Shown here in pieces: positions 25,869 through 35,077 of a DNA stretch of 42,926 bases (position 1 is the first letter of the stretch; every line of letters begins with the position of its first letter). The stretch covers positions 1-42,926 of the forward strand of contig NZ_JAIPPU010000023.1 of assembly GCF_026646375.1 (NCBI RefSeq), given 5' to 3'. The stretch is from Acetobacterium wieringae. Lineage in GTDB: Bacteria; Bacillota; Clostridia; Eubacteriales; Eubacteriaceae. The notes beneath the pieces were generated by a model, which had not been told where the DNA came from, ran no database searches, and saw nothing but the letters and a program-made list of their open reading frames with translations. The translations under genes and the position numbers were made by a program.

Positions 25869-26735
25869 ATGGATTTATCGATTATTATTGTTAATTATAG
25901 AACAGAAGAATTGACATCAAATTGTATTGATTCGATTATAAAAAGTAATACCAAAGGATTGCACTATGAAATTATTCTGGTCGATAATGCTTCTAAAGAT
26001 GGCAGTATTGAAGCCATTGAAAAGCAGTTTCCAGAAATTACAATTATCAAGAACAGTGAAAACCTGGGCTTTTCAAAGGCCAATAACATTGGATTGGCAG
26101 TGGCAAAGGGAAACTATATTCTCTTGCTGAATTCCGATACCATTGTTGATTTGGATACCTTAAAAGGTGCCGTAGCTTTTATTAAAGATCACAAACATAT
26201 TGGGGCATTGGGTTGTAAGGTGTTGCTACCATCAGGAAAATTGGATCCGGCGTGTAAGCGCAGCTTTCCTACACCGATGAACGGACTTTATCACAGTCTC
26301 AATCTGGATCTGGCCTTTCCCGAAAGCACCCGTTTTGGAGCCTATAATCTAACCTATGTGGATGAAAATAAAACCTGCTCCATTGATTGTATTATGGGCG
26401 CGTTTATGTTGGTTCCCAGAGTCGTTATTGAAACGGTGGGGATGCTTGATGAGAATTTTTTTATGTATGGGGAAGATGTCGATTGGTGTTATCGGATCAA
26501 ACAAGCAGGGTATCAGGTCATGTATTATCCGGAAGTTCGAATCTTTCATCACAAAAAAGCCAGTGGCATCGGCAAACGAAACCCCAAAGTGATCGCCGCT
26601 TTTTATGATTCGATGATCATTTTTTATAATAAACATTATCAGAATAAATATAATGGGTTTACCCGGTGGTGTGTGCTGACAGGAACGACAATCATGAAAA
26701 AAATGGCTTTAGCCAAAAATAATCGCAGAAAATAA
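25869..26735 (+). CDS. GT2 family glycosyltransferase, rhamnosyltransferase-like
   Basis: GT-A enzyme of 288 residues: LSIIIVNYRTEELTSNCIDS at the start, VDNASKDGS, LLLNSDTIV as the metal-binding motif and GEDVDWCYRIKQAGY near the C-terminal part, followed by HHKKASG. The pattern resembles dTDP-rhamnosyltransferases of wall-glycan clusters, which fits the rml operon upstream. AAGAAAGG precedes the ATG. It ends 21 bases before the sugar-phosphate transferase gene and is probably co-transcribed with it. Confidence 0.88.
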   Translation: MDLSIIIVNYRTEELTSNCIDSIIKSNTKGLHYEIILVDNASKDGSIEAIEKQFPEITIIKNSENLGFSKANNIGLAVAKGNYILLLNSDTIVDLDTLKGAVAFIKDHKHIGALGCKVLLPSGKLDPACKRSFPTPMNGLYHSLNLDLAFPESTRFGAYNLTYVDENKTCSIDCIMGAFMLVPRVVIETVGMLDENFFMYGEDVDWCYRIKQAGYQVMYYPEVRIFHHKKASGIGKRNPKVIAAFYDSMIIFYNKHYQNKYNGFTRWCVLTGTTIMKKMALAKNNRRK

Positions 26736-26756
26736 AGCAGGAAAGGGAGACTGGCA

Positions 26757-28154
26757 ATGATAAAAAGCAATCAGCGTTTTTTTAATTTTATATTGGTGTT
26801 GTTTGACTTGTGTGTCGTGACAGCGTCTCTTTTATTTGCCTGGTATATTCGGTTTGTTTCGCCATTTTTTGACGATGGCGTGCGAACCATGAACCTAAGG
26901 GCTTATATTGATTTGTTGGGAATCATCATCCCGCTCTATCTTGTTCTTTTTCTGTTCTTTGGCCTCTACAAACCGTATCGTAAACAGCGTTTTTTTAAAG
27001 AATGCCGGGAAATTGTCTTTGCCAATATTATTGGCATTGCGATTTTGATGTCAGCTTTATTTACCATGAAAAGCATCCATTTTTCGCGCTATATGCTGGG
27101 GATCTTTTTTATTACCTCTACGGTGATGATGATTTTGGAGCGAGGATCGATTCGCAAAATTCTCCGAATGGCCCGGGAACGGGGCTTTAACATCAAGTAT
27201 ATTATTATTGTGGGTGCCGGTAGTATTGGTCAAACCTTTGCTGCAAAAGTCGCTGGAGATCGTCAGCTGGGTTATAAGGTAACCGGGTATGTTGATGATT
27301 ATTATCACAAAAGCGATAAAGATGGGATCCCAATTCTGGGAAAAACCCGGGAAATGAATGAAATTCTGGAAGAATATCAGGTGGATGAGGTCATTATTGC
27401 CTTACCGAATACCAGTTTTAAACGAATCGATGAAGTCATTGATATCTGTGAATACCAGGGTGTTAAAACCCAGATTATTCCAGATTATTTTCACTTGATT
27501 CAGGGAACAACGGCTTGTTTTGATGAACTGGATGGGATTCCGTTGATCAATACCCGTTATATCCCCCTGGATCAGCCGTTGAATAAATGGATCAAGCGAG
27601 CAATTGATGTTATTCTTTCAATTCTGATTTTAATTCTGGTTTCACCAATTATGCTGATCACCGCAATTCTGGTCAAATTGACGTCACCAGGGCCGATTAT
27701 CTACAAGCAAATTCGGGTGGGGATGGGACGAAGGGAATTCTGGATTTACAAATTCAGATCGATGCGTTGTGATACAGCTATTCCTGGGGAAATTGGCTGG
27801 ACCACCGAGAATGACCCGCGTAAAACAAAATTTGGGGCATTCATCCGAAAAACCAGCATTGATGAATTGCCACAGTTTTATAATGTGCTTAAAGGGGATA
27901 TGAGTATTGTTGGGCCCCGTCCTGAGCGACCCCACTATGTTACCCAGTTTCAACACGAAATTCCCAAGTATATGATTAAACACCATGTTCGGCCAGGAAT
28001 CACCGGCTGGGCACAGGTTCAAGGCTGGCGTGGGGACACTTCAATTCATAAACGGATCGAATGTGATATCGAGTATATCGAAAAATGGACACTGTGGTTT
28101 GATATCAAAGTATTTTTTATGACATTTAAAGCGGTGTTTGAGAGTGGGTATTAA
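26757..28154 (+). CDS. undecaprenyl-phosphate sugar-1-phosphate transferase (WcaJ/WbaP type)
   Basis: Starts glycan assembly by moving a hexose 1-phosphate from a nucleotide sugar to undecaprenyl phosphate. The protein is 465 residues: four or five N-terminal membrane helices (about 10-120), a Rossmann-like CoA-binding-type domain (about 140-265, IIIVGAGSIGQTFAAKVAG), then the catalytic domain starting at KRAIDVILS with a re-entrant helix, YKFRSMR, IDELPQFYNVLKGDMSIVGPRP and the final RPGITGWAQVQGWRG. All family motifs are intact. UDP-glucose from the pgm-galU operon is a plausible donor. It lies downstream of two GT2 genes and overlaps the next gene. Confidence 0.93.
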   Translation: MIKSNQRFFNFILVLFDLCVVTASLLFAWYIRFVSPFFDDGVRTMNLRAYIDLLGIIIPLYLVLFLFFGLYKPYRKQRFFKECREIVFANIIGIAILMSALFTMKSIHFSRYMLGIFFITSTVMMILERGSIRKILRMARERGFNIKYIIIVGAGSIGQTFAAKVAGDRQLGYKVTGYVDDYYHKSDKDGIPILGKTREMNEILEEYQVDEVIIALPNTSFKRIDEVIDICEYQGVKTQIIPDYFHLIQGTTACFDELDGIPLINTRYIPLDQPLNKWIKRAIDVILSILILILVSPIMLITAILVKLTSPGPIIYKQIRVGMGRREFWIYKFRSMRCDTAIPGEIGWTTENDPRKTKFGAFIRKTSIDELPQFYNVLKGDMSIVGPRPERPHYVTQFQHEIPKYMIKHHVRPGITGWAQVQGWRGDTSIHKRIECDIEYIEKWTLWFDIKVFFMTFKAVFESGY

Positions 28155-30321
28155 GTTGAATGGAATATTAAAAAATAGAAAGACAAATATTTTCATTTTA
28201 ATAATTTTGTCAGTTATATTAGCCAGTTTTAGTGAATTGTTTTTTTTAATGATTGAAAACAAAATTGCAATTGAATTCTTCCAATCATGGTCAGGAATTG
28301 CCCAGATTATTCAGACTCTCCATTTTGTCAGGTTGTTCTTTTTTATAAGTATTGGAATCGGCCTGAGCATTTCGGTGAATCATTATGGAATGGAAAAATT
28401 GGCAGACAGTGCCTATCGATATCGGTTTTGGATTTCGGCGATATTGGGGGTTCTCCTTGTTTTTTTTGAAATTCATGGCTCGTCAATCTTGTATTGGCAG
28501 AATTATTTAAGTAATTTAACCAACATTTCGGAACCATTGATTGGCATATCACGATCCATTCGTAGTGATGAGTGGGCGGTCAATACACCGATGATGTTGT
28601 CGCAGTATTATAATCATTCGGGTTTGTTTCCTTATTTCAGTGAAACCATCCGGGGGGCATTAACGGATACCTTTATTATATATGGTCAACCGGTGAGAGA
28701 TATTGCGATATTTTTTCGACCATTTCATTGGGGTTATTTACTGCTGGCTCCGGCAAAGGGGCTATCTTTTTTTTGGATCGGTCGAACGATTGCCTTGTTT
28801 TTAGTATCTTTTGAATTTGGTATGATTCTCACTAAAAAGAGTAAATTACTTGCTTTAATTTACACCCTGATGATTATCTGGTCCCCCGTTGTGCAGTGGT
28901 GGTTTGCCATCAACGGTCTAGTCGAAATGCTGGTTTTTGGTCAATTGGCGTTGATTATGATGACACGATATATGAATAATCAGAATTACTATCGACGATC
29001 ACTGTATGCCTTCGTGGTATTGATTTGTGCAGGTGGATATATTCTAACCTTTTATCCAGCCTGGCAAGTACCCCTGATATATGTATTTCTGGCATTATTC
29101 GTTGGCGTTGTACTGGAAAATCGAAAGCATTTTATTTGGAATAAAAAAGATATTGGAATTGGCATCGGCTTGATTCTGTTATTGAGTATGGGCATGATTT
29201 ATATTTTGTCTAAATCTGGGGGAACAATTGACTCGGTGATGAATACCGTTTATCCGGGAGGAAGTGCTGAAACCGGGGGAAATCAGGTATTACGATTGTT
29301 TTTATATCCGGGCAACCTATTTTTTGCCTTTTCCCGGGAACTGACTTATGCAAATCCGTGTGAGTTGGCAGTTTATTTTGATTTTTTTCCACTGGGAATA
29401 ATTTTGTCTGTCTGGGTAGTGTTAAAACAAAAGCAAAAAGATAAATTCTTGGTCCTGTTGCTTCTAACAAATGCCATGATGATCATGTGGTGTTTGTTTC
29501 CCTGGCCGGAATGGTTGGCAAAAATCACCTTACTCAGTTATTCAAAGCCGGTTCGGGCTTTTTTGGCAGTAGGATTTTTAAATATTCTATTGTTGATTCG
29601 GGCTCTTAGTTTATTTGAAGGTGCGTTTTCAAAATGGTTTAAAGTGGGTAGTGCACTGCTCATGAGCTTGGGAATCACGCTATTAGCGTTTAAAACATAT
29701 GAGGGCTATCTTGATCTAAAAATGAGTATGATTATTTTACTTCTTTTGTTTGGATCATTTTACGTCATCCTAAGTGGAAACAAGGAGTGGGCCCGAAAGA
29801 CGTTGCTGGTGATTGTCTTTGGTATCATTTTTATTGCAGGATTATTTGTGAATCCGGTTGTTAGTGGACTGGATGCAATTTATCAGATGAATGTAATCAA
29901 TAGAATTCAACAGACAAATATGACGGAAAACGGATTATGGATTGTCGATTCAGGAGAGGAAATTGGTTTTCCGGTGATTAATTTTCCGCTAATGGCTGGT
30001 GCGCCAACAATAAACTCCACAAACGTATATCCAAATCTGGAAAGATGGCATCTACTGGATCCGGATGGATCAGCAGAGGAGATATATAACCGTTATGCTC
30101 ATATCAGCATCAATCTGATAAACACAGGTGATGAAACACACTTTAAATTAAAATCGCCGGATCTTTTTGAAGTCAATTTAAATATAAAGGATCTGGAAAA
30201 ATTAGAGGTTACGTATGTTTTTTCAAAACGGGATTTATCGACACTTTCAAATGAGGTTGTAAGCTTTACTGAGTTGGCAGATGAAAATGGATTTAAGATA
30301 TATACAGTAAATTATAATTAA
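28138..30321 (+). CDS. large polytopic membrane protein, GT-C-like
   Basis: Protein of up to 727 residues with about 12-14 hydrophobic helices and a C-terminal soluble part of roughly 120 residues (from about NVINRIQQ). The first external loop carries RSDEW at 142-146, an acidic pair in the place where GT-C glycosyltransferases keep their catalytic carboxylates, followed by NTPMMLSQYYN. This and the length suggest a polyprenyl-phosphate-sugar-dependent glycosyltransferase, but I do not recognise a named family with confidence. The start is uncertain: TTG at 28138 overlaps the previous gene by 17 bases; GTG at 28144 and TTG at 28156 are alternatives, none with a strong ribosome site. Low GC and many phenylalanines reflect its membrane character. 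Confidence 0.75.
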   Translation: MRVGIKLNGILKNRKTNIFILIILSVILASFSELFFLMIENKIAIEFFQSWSGIAQIIQTLHFVRLFFFISIGIGLSISVNHYGMEKLADSAYRYRFWISAILGVLLVFFEIHGSSILYWQNYLSNLTNISEPLIGISRSIRSDEWAVNTPMMLSQYYNHSGLFPYFSETIRGALTDTFIIYGQPVRDIAIFFRPFHWGYLLLAPAKGLSFFWIGRTIALFLVSFEFGMILTKKSKLLALIYTLMIIWSPVVQWWFAINGLVEMLVFGQLALIMMTRYMNNQNYYRRSLYAFVVLICAGGYILTFYPAWQVPLIYVFLALFVGVVLENRKHFIWNKKDIGIGIGLILLLSMGMIYILSKSGGTIDSVMNTVYPGGSAETGGNQVLRLFLYPGNLFFAFSRELTYANPCELAVYFDFFPLGIILSVWVVLKQKQKDKFLVLLLLTNAMMIMWCLFPWPEWLAKITLLSYSKPVRAFLAVGFLNILLLIRALSLFEGAFSKWFKVGSALLMSLGITLLAFKTYEGYLDLKMSMIILLLLFGSFYVILSGNKEWARKTLLVIVFGIIFIAGLFVNPVVSGLDAIYQMNVINRIQQTNMTENGLWIVDSGEEIGFPVINFPLMAGAPTINSTNVYPNLERWHLLDPDGSAEEIYNRYAHISINLINTGDETHFKLKSPDLFEVNLNIKDLEKLEVTYVFSKRDLSTLSNEVVSFTELADENGFKIYTVNYN

Positions 30322-30331
30322 AGGAGTAATG

Positions 30332-31276
30332 ATGGAAAAAGGACAAAAAACAGCGATTTTAATCCCCTGCTATAACGAATCAAAAACCATTGAAAAAGTA
30401 ATCAAAGATCATAAAGCAGTCATGCCTCATGCTGATATCTATGTATATGACAACAATTCCAGTGATGGGACTGATGAAATTGCCAGAAAGGCTGGTGCCA
30501 TTGTGCGCTATGAGTATCGACAGGGGAAAGGGAATGTGGTCAGATCGATGTTTCGGGATATTGATGCCGACTGTTATATTATGACGGATGGAGATGACAC
30601 CTACCCCGCCGAGTTTGCATTGGAACTGGAACAACAAATTTATCAAAAACGGGCCGATATGGCCATTGGCGATCGCTTGTCGTCAACTTATTTTACGGAA
30701 AACAAACGTCCTTTTCACAACATTGGCAATGTTCTGGTGCGAAAACTCATAAATGTTTTGTTTAAGGCTGAAGTAAAAGATATCATGACCGGAGCTCGGG
30801 GCTTCACCCGAGAATTTGTTAAATCATTTCCGGTTACATCAAAGGGATTCGAAATTGAAACTGAGATGACCATTTTTGCACTGGACAATAATTTTAAAAT
30901 TGTTGAAGTGCCAATCGATTATCGGGATCGACCAGAAGGCAGTGTCTCAAAACTCAATACCTATTCAGACGGATATAAAGTGTTGATGACGATTGGAACC
31001 CTGTTTAGAGATACCAAACCCTATTTGTTTTTCTCGATGGTTTCATTAGTTTTGCTGATTATCAGCGGGATCTTTTTTACTCCGATTGTAATCAATTATT
31101 TTGAAACCGGCTTGGTCGACAAATATCCGACCTTGATTGTCATTTCGGCTTTGTGGATCATTGCCATAATCAGTTTTTTCAGTGGTGTCATTCTGCAAGT
31201 GTTAAAAAAGCAGCATCGTCATAATTTTGAAAGACAGTTGAATCTATTAAATGAGATGTGGAGAAAAGAAGTCTAA
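30332..31276 (+). CDS. GT2, polyprenyl-phosphate glycosyltransferase-like
   Basis: GT2 enzyme of 314 residues related to dolichol-phosphate mannose/glucose synthases: ILIPCYNESKTIEKVI at the start, YDNNSSDGT, metal-binding DGDDTYP, then MTGARGF, FEIETEMT and VPIDYRDRPEGSVSKL. Two C-terminal membrane helices follow (about 235-255 and 270-292). Such enzymes load a sugar from a nucleotide donor onto polyprenyl phosphate on the inner membrane face, supplying GT-C transferases outside. Two ATGs stand side by side; the second, at 30332, has better spacing from AAGGAG. It follows the large membrane protein by 10 bases. Confidence 0.88.
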   Translation: MEKGQKTAILIPCYNESKTIEKVIKDHKAVMPHADIYVYDNNSSDGTDEIARKAGAIVRYEYRQGKGNVVRSMFRDIDADCYIMTDGDDTYPAEFALELEQQIYQKRADMAIGDRLSSTYFTENKRPFHNIGNVLVRKLINVLFKAEVKDIMTGARGFTREFVKSFPVTSKGFEIETEMTIFALDNNFKIVEVPIDYRDRPEGSVSKLNTYSDGYKVLMTIGTLFRDTKPYLFFSMVSLVLLIISGIFFTPIVINYFETGLVDKYPTLIVISALWIIAIISFFSGVILQVLKKQHRHNFERQLNLLNEMWRKEV

Positions 31277-31360
31277 GCAGATCGTGTCGACGGCGGTCTT
31301 CCCAACGTTGGAATAAGCGCAAGTGAGTAACAAAATATAAAGTATAAAGAGGAAAAGCGA

Positions 31361-32521
31361 TTGGAAGAGAGAGAAATCGAATTAACGATATTAATGCCGT
31401 GTCTAAATGAAGCGGAAACATTGGAGATTTGCATAAAAAAAGCAATGTCCTTCTTAAAAGATAACAATGTCGATGGCGAAGTGCTCATTGCAGATAATGG
31501 CAGTACCGATGGATCCCAGGAAATAGCCATCAGAAACGGGGCTCGAGTGGTTAATATCGAACAGAAGGGATACGGAAGCGCACTAAGAGGTGGGAGTGAA
31601 AATGCCCGAGGTCGATATGTTATCATGGGCGATGCGGACGACAGTTATAATTTTTTAAACCTGATGCCGTTTCTTACAAAACTCAGAGAAGGCTATGAAT
31701 TGGTAATGGGAAACCGCTTCAAAGGTGGAATTGAAAAAGGCGCGATGCCACCTTTGCATAAATATTTGGGAAATCCGGTCTTATCATTTATCGGGCGGAT
31801 ATTTTATCCCAGTGATATCAAAGACTTTCATTGTGGGCTTAGGGGCTATAATCGAGCTGCGATTCAGAGTCTTCAGCTGCAAACGACAGGAATGGAGTAT
31901 GCCAGCGAAATGGTTGTTCAGGCGACCTTGCATAAGCTGAAAATGATTGAGGTGCCAACGACCTTATCACCGGATGGTCGGTCACGTCCACCGCACTTAA
32001 GAAGTTGGCGGGATGGTTGGCGGCATCTCAAATTTTTGATGATGTACAGTCCTAATTGGACATTTTTGTATCCTGGCATTATTTTATCAGTCATTGGATT
32101 GGTAATAATGGTGTCTATCGGTGTCGGGCCCACAAAAATCGGGAATGTGAATTTTGGTATTAATACCATGATGTATGGATCGGCAGCATTGCTGGTTGGG
32201 ATTAGTATCAGCTTATTTTCAATGTTTACTAAATCCTATGCATTAAGCTCAGGATTTATACCTAATAGTCCTAAAACAATTGGCATCCTGGAAAAGTTTA
32301 CCGTCGAAAAGGGCGTTGTAATTGGTGTTTTGTTAACCTTATTGGGGATTGTGGCCACGATTGTTGCCTTTGTTATCTGGGGCAACAATTCGTTTGGAAA
32401 TCTGCAGCCAGAGTCAATTATGAAAATTACAATTCCAGCGACAACACTGATCGCCATCGGTGTTGAATTGATTTTTGCCAGTTTCTTTCTGGGGATTTTG
32501 GAAATTGAACGAAAAAAATAG
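31361..32521 (+). CDS. GT2, dolichol-phosphate-glucose synthase-like with four membrane helices
   Basis: GT2 enzyme of 386 residues. The catalytic domain (about 1-230) has LTILMPCLNEAETLE, ADNGSTDGS, GYGSALRGG and the metal motif MGDADDSYNF, then DFHCGLRGYNR and EYASEMV. Four hydrophobic helices fill residues 230-385. Close relatives are annotated as dolichol-P-glucose synthetases. The start is TTG with AGAGGA eight bases upstream. With the previous GT2 this gives two candidate polyprenyl-P-sugar synthases in a row, suggesting two different lipid-linked donors. The 84-base gap upstream contains no clear promoter. Confidence 0.88.
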   Translation: MEEREIELTILMPCLNEAETLEICIKKAMSFLKDNNVDGEVLIADNGSTDGSQEIAIRNGARVVNIEQKGYGSALRGGSENARGRYVIMGDADDSYNFLNLMPFLTKLREGYELVMGNRFKGGIEKGAMPPLHKYLGNPVLSFIGRIFYPSDIKDFHCGLRGYNRAAIQSLQLQTTGMEYASEMVVQATLHKLKMIEVPTTLSPDGRSRPPHLRSWRDGWRHLKFLMMYSPNWTFLYPGIILSVIGLVIMVSIGVGPTKIGNVNFGINTMMYGSAALLVGISISLFSMFTKSYALSSGFIPNSPKTIGILEKFTVEKGVVIGVLLTLLGIVATIVAFVIWGNNSFGNLQPESIMKITIPATTLIAIGVELIFASFFLGILEIERKK

Positions 32522-32597
32522 GAGGGTTTCAGGCAAGCTAGAGAAGATTTAGGTTGTCTGTTATTTTTCTTTGAAAAAATGAGGAGGTGAAAAGAGG

Positions 32598-34301
32598 GTG
32601 TCAACACGTTTTGGAAACGCAAAAAATCGATTGGGGATAGGGATCGAAAAATACCGATTGGTCATTTTCATGATTGGTTTTATTCTGGTCAAACAATTGC
32701 TGGTCATTGGCATGCCTCTTTTTGCCCATGCCGGAGCCGGACACGACGATCGCTTAATGATCAATATGGCCCATTCGTTGCTTCAAGGAGAGTGGTTAGG
32801 TTCATATTCGGAAAAGACGTTGGTCAAGGGGCTGTTTTTTCCGCTTTTTTTAGTCACAAATGATTGGTTTGGAATACCTTATTCATTATCAATTCCAGGA
32901 ATTTATTCCCTCGCATGCGTAATTTTTGTCTTTGGGATCAAACGACTGTTTAAGACTGAATTTCCGCTCTATTTAATTTTTTTGGCGCTGCTGTTTAATC
33001 CGATCTCATTTGCCGATGAAACCTTTCTCCGGGTCTACCGAAATAGCTTGACGGCCGCTCAGGTTCTCATTATCAGTGGTGGGATGTTCGCTGTTTATCT
33101 GAATCGCTTTGAAAAAACAGCAGTTCAAATGTTCTGGGCAGTTATTGCCGGACTGGGTTTGGCTGCTTTATGGCATACCCGGGAAGATGGGATTTGGATT
33201 ATTCCATTGGTACTGGGCGTCATTATTATTACCGGAGTAACGATTATTTTAAAAAAAGAATTATTAATAAAAGAAAAGCTGAAAAAGGGGATGACTACGC
33301 TAGTCCCGATGGGAATTTTGATCGTATCTACGATTATTATCTCCTGTGTAAATTACGCTTATTATGGAATTTACACCACCAATGAGCTCAATGACAGTAA
33401 TTTTACGAAGGCAATTAAACTCATTTATGCAGTGCAGCCGGATGAAGAAGTTGAGCGGGCATCAGTTCCCAGAAGTACAATGACTAAAATTTATGCGGTA
33501 TCCCCATCGTTAAAAAGTATAAAAAATGAGTTGGAATCAAGTCTCGATCGATGGTCCTGGTACGAAAAAGATGCCGAGGTAAGACAGGTAGAGGACGGTT
33601 TTTTCTTTTGGGCGTTGCGAGAAGCAGTTTCCAACTCGGGCTATTATAGCGATGCTGTAACAGCCAATCGCTTTTATGAAGCGGTGGCCAATGAATTGGA
33701 GGTAGCTTTTGACAGCGGTCAGCTTGTGCGTCGGCCGACCATGCCATCTGCTTTAATGTCTCCCTGGCGGGATGAATATGGTGAAAAACTGGCCAGTGCT
33801 TTTTTAAAAACAGCCCGGTATGTCACCGGGTTTGAAGCAGTCAAAACCAGTATGGTTGACAGCATCGATGATGGACAGAATGGAATCTTACTTTTTGAAG
33901 ACATTACAAATAATTCGGCCCGAATAAAGGGTGAACCAATTCCGTTAAATGTAAAAGTCAGACTTGTACTAATAAACTGTATTACTGCGATTTATCAGAG
34001 CCTGGGTGTAATGGTCTTTATGGTAGCGCTGGTAGTCTATGGCCTGCTTACGATTTTGCTACTGATAAAAAAAATGCATAACCAGTATGAGCTAATGGAT
34101 TGTTGGTTGGTTTTATCGGCCTTGCTCTTTAGTGCAGTTGTACTGGCTGGTGGTGTCGCCTATACCGATATTTCGGCATATGTCGCCATCTCATATTGGT
34201 ATCTGGCAGGGGCCTACCCATTGATTATCGCATTTAATGTTATCACGCTCTATAAAATGATGGAAGTATTTGTAAAAATGAGGTACAAGAGAGAAAAATG
34301 A
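32598..34301 (+). CDS. polytopic membrane protein, putative GT-C-like glycosyltransferase
   Basis: Protein of 567 residues with about 11 hydrophobic helices and a large extracytoplasmic region (about 225-445) between helices. The first outer loop contains GHDDRLMINMAHSLLQGEW, with an Asp-Asp pair like the GT-C catalytic acids. I do not recognise a named family. The start is GTG; GAGGAGGTG lies upstream and AGAGG directly abuts the codon. The last four bases overlap the next gene (ATGA), so it is coupled to the small transporter pair. A role in transferring a lipid-linked sugar outside the membrane is an inference from topology and neighbours. Confidence 0.72.
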   Translation: MSTRFGNAKNRLGIGIEKYRLVIFMIGFILVKQLLVIGMPLFAHAGAGHDDRLMINMAHSLLQGEWLGSYSEKTLVKGLFFPLFLVTNDWFGIPYSLSIPGIYSLACVIFVFGIKRLFKTEFPLYLIFLALLFNPISFADETFLRVYRNSLTAAQVLIISGGMFAVYLNRFEKTAVQMFWAVIAGLGLAALWHTREDGIWIIPLVLGVIIITGVTIILKKELLIKEKLKKGMTTLVPMGILIVSTIIISCVNYAYYGIYTTNELNDSNFTKAIKLIYAVQPDEEVERASVPRSTMTKIYAVSPSLKSIKNELESSLDRWSWYEKDAEVRQVEDGFFFWALREAVSNSGYYSDAVTANRFYEAVANELEVAFDSGQLVRRPTMPSALMSPWRDEYGEKLASAFLKTARYVTGFEAVKTSMVDSIDDGQNGILLFEDITNNSARIKGEPIPLNVKVRLVLINCITAIYQSLGVMVFMVALVVYGLLTILLLIKKMHNQYELMDCWLVLSALLFSAVVLAGGVAYTDISAYVAISYWYLAGAYPLIIAFNVITLYKMMEVFVKMRYKREK

Positions 34302-34666
34302 GTAAATCGGATGAGAACAGAGGAACAATGAGATTAAAAAATTATTTATTTTTACATGCAAGTTTACTGCTATATTCAATCGGATCGGTTTTTTCAAAAA
34401 TGGCCAGCAAGGAAGCATTCCTTTCCTGGGCGTTTATACTTTATTACGGCTTATTTTTACTGATATTATTTGTCTATGCCATTCTCTGGCAGCAGATCTT
34501 AAAGCGTTTTCCTTTAACAGTGGCTTTTGCCAATAAGGCAATTACTATATTGTGGGGAATTGTCTGGGGATATCTGTTTTTTGGAGAAGCGCTACGCTGG
34601 GGTATGTTGTTGGGCTCGGTGATTATTGTTTCAGGAATATATTTGGTGGTGAGTGATGACAAATAA
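34298..34666 (+). CDS. small four-helix EamA/SMR-like membrane protein, first of a pair
   Basis: Protein of 122 residues, or 112 if the ATG at 34328 is used; that ATG has AGAGGA six bases before it, so the shorter form is credible. Four hydrophobic helices and the pattern KAITILWGIVWGYLFFGEALRWGMLLGSVIIVSGIYLV match the half-size EamA proteins related to small multidrug resistance pumps and to ArnE/ArnF. Such proteins act as dimers, often as heterodimers from adjacent genes. It overlaps both neighbours. Flipping of a lipid-linked sugar is a reasonable role here but is inferred. Confidence 0.8.
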   Translation: MSKSDENRGTMRLKNYLFLHASLLLYSIGSVFSKMASKEAFLSWAFILYYGLFLLILFVYAILWQQILKRFPLTVAFANKAITILWGIVWGYLFFGEALRWGMLLGSVIIVSGIYLVVSDDK

Positions 34667-35006
34667 TGAATGGATTTTTTATGCCCTCTATTTGTTTTCG
34701 GTTTTAGTGGCCTCCCTTTCACAAGTTATTCTCAAAAAAAGTGCCATGATTCATTATGAAAGTCGCATCCGAGAATATTTGAACCCCTATGTGATCGGGG
34801 CCTATTTTTTCTTCTTCGGATCATCGTTGTTAACTACCTTTGCTTATCGAGGGGTGCCGTTAACAATGGGACCGGTACTAGAATCGACCGGCTATATTTA
34901 TGTTGGAATTCTGGGGATGCTGATTCTAAAGGAAAAACTCAGTCGGCGTAAAATTATTGGCAATGTGTTGATTATCGGGGGGATTTTTGTTTATGCATTT
35001 ATTTAA
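34656..35006 (+). CDS. small four-helix EamA/SMR-like membrane protein, second of a pair
   Basis: Protein of 116 residues with four hydrophobic helices. The N-terminal LFSVLVASLSQVILKKSA and the C-terminal LESTGYIYVGILGMLILKEKLSRRKIIGNVLIIGGIFVYAF are typical of the ArnE-like half transporters. It overlaps the previous gene by 11 bases. An ATG at 34656 is chosen over a GTG one codon earlier. The overlap and similar size suggest an obligate heterodimer with its partner. Confidence 0.82.
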   Translation: MTNNEWIFYALYLFSVLVASLSQVILKKSAMIHYESRIREYLNPYVIGAYFFFFGSSLLTTFAYRGVPLTMGPVLESTGYIYVGILGMLILKEKLSRRKIIGNVLIIGGIFVYAFI

Positions 35007-35077
35007 AGGTGTCGTTTCGAGCGAATAGGAACGGATCAAGTGCATGGCTAAAATCGGTTTTTAGAAGGTAGTGTGAA

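Noticed and set aside
24793..26735. The two adjacent GT2 genes as a broken tandem duplication
   Set aside because: Both are complete with all motifs but differ in length and sequence outside the shared GT2 signatures.
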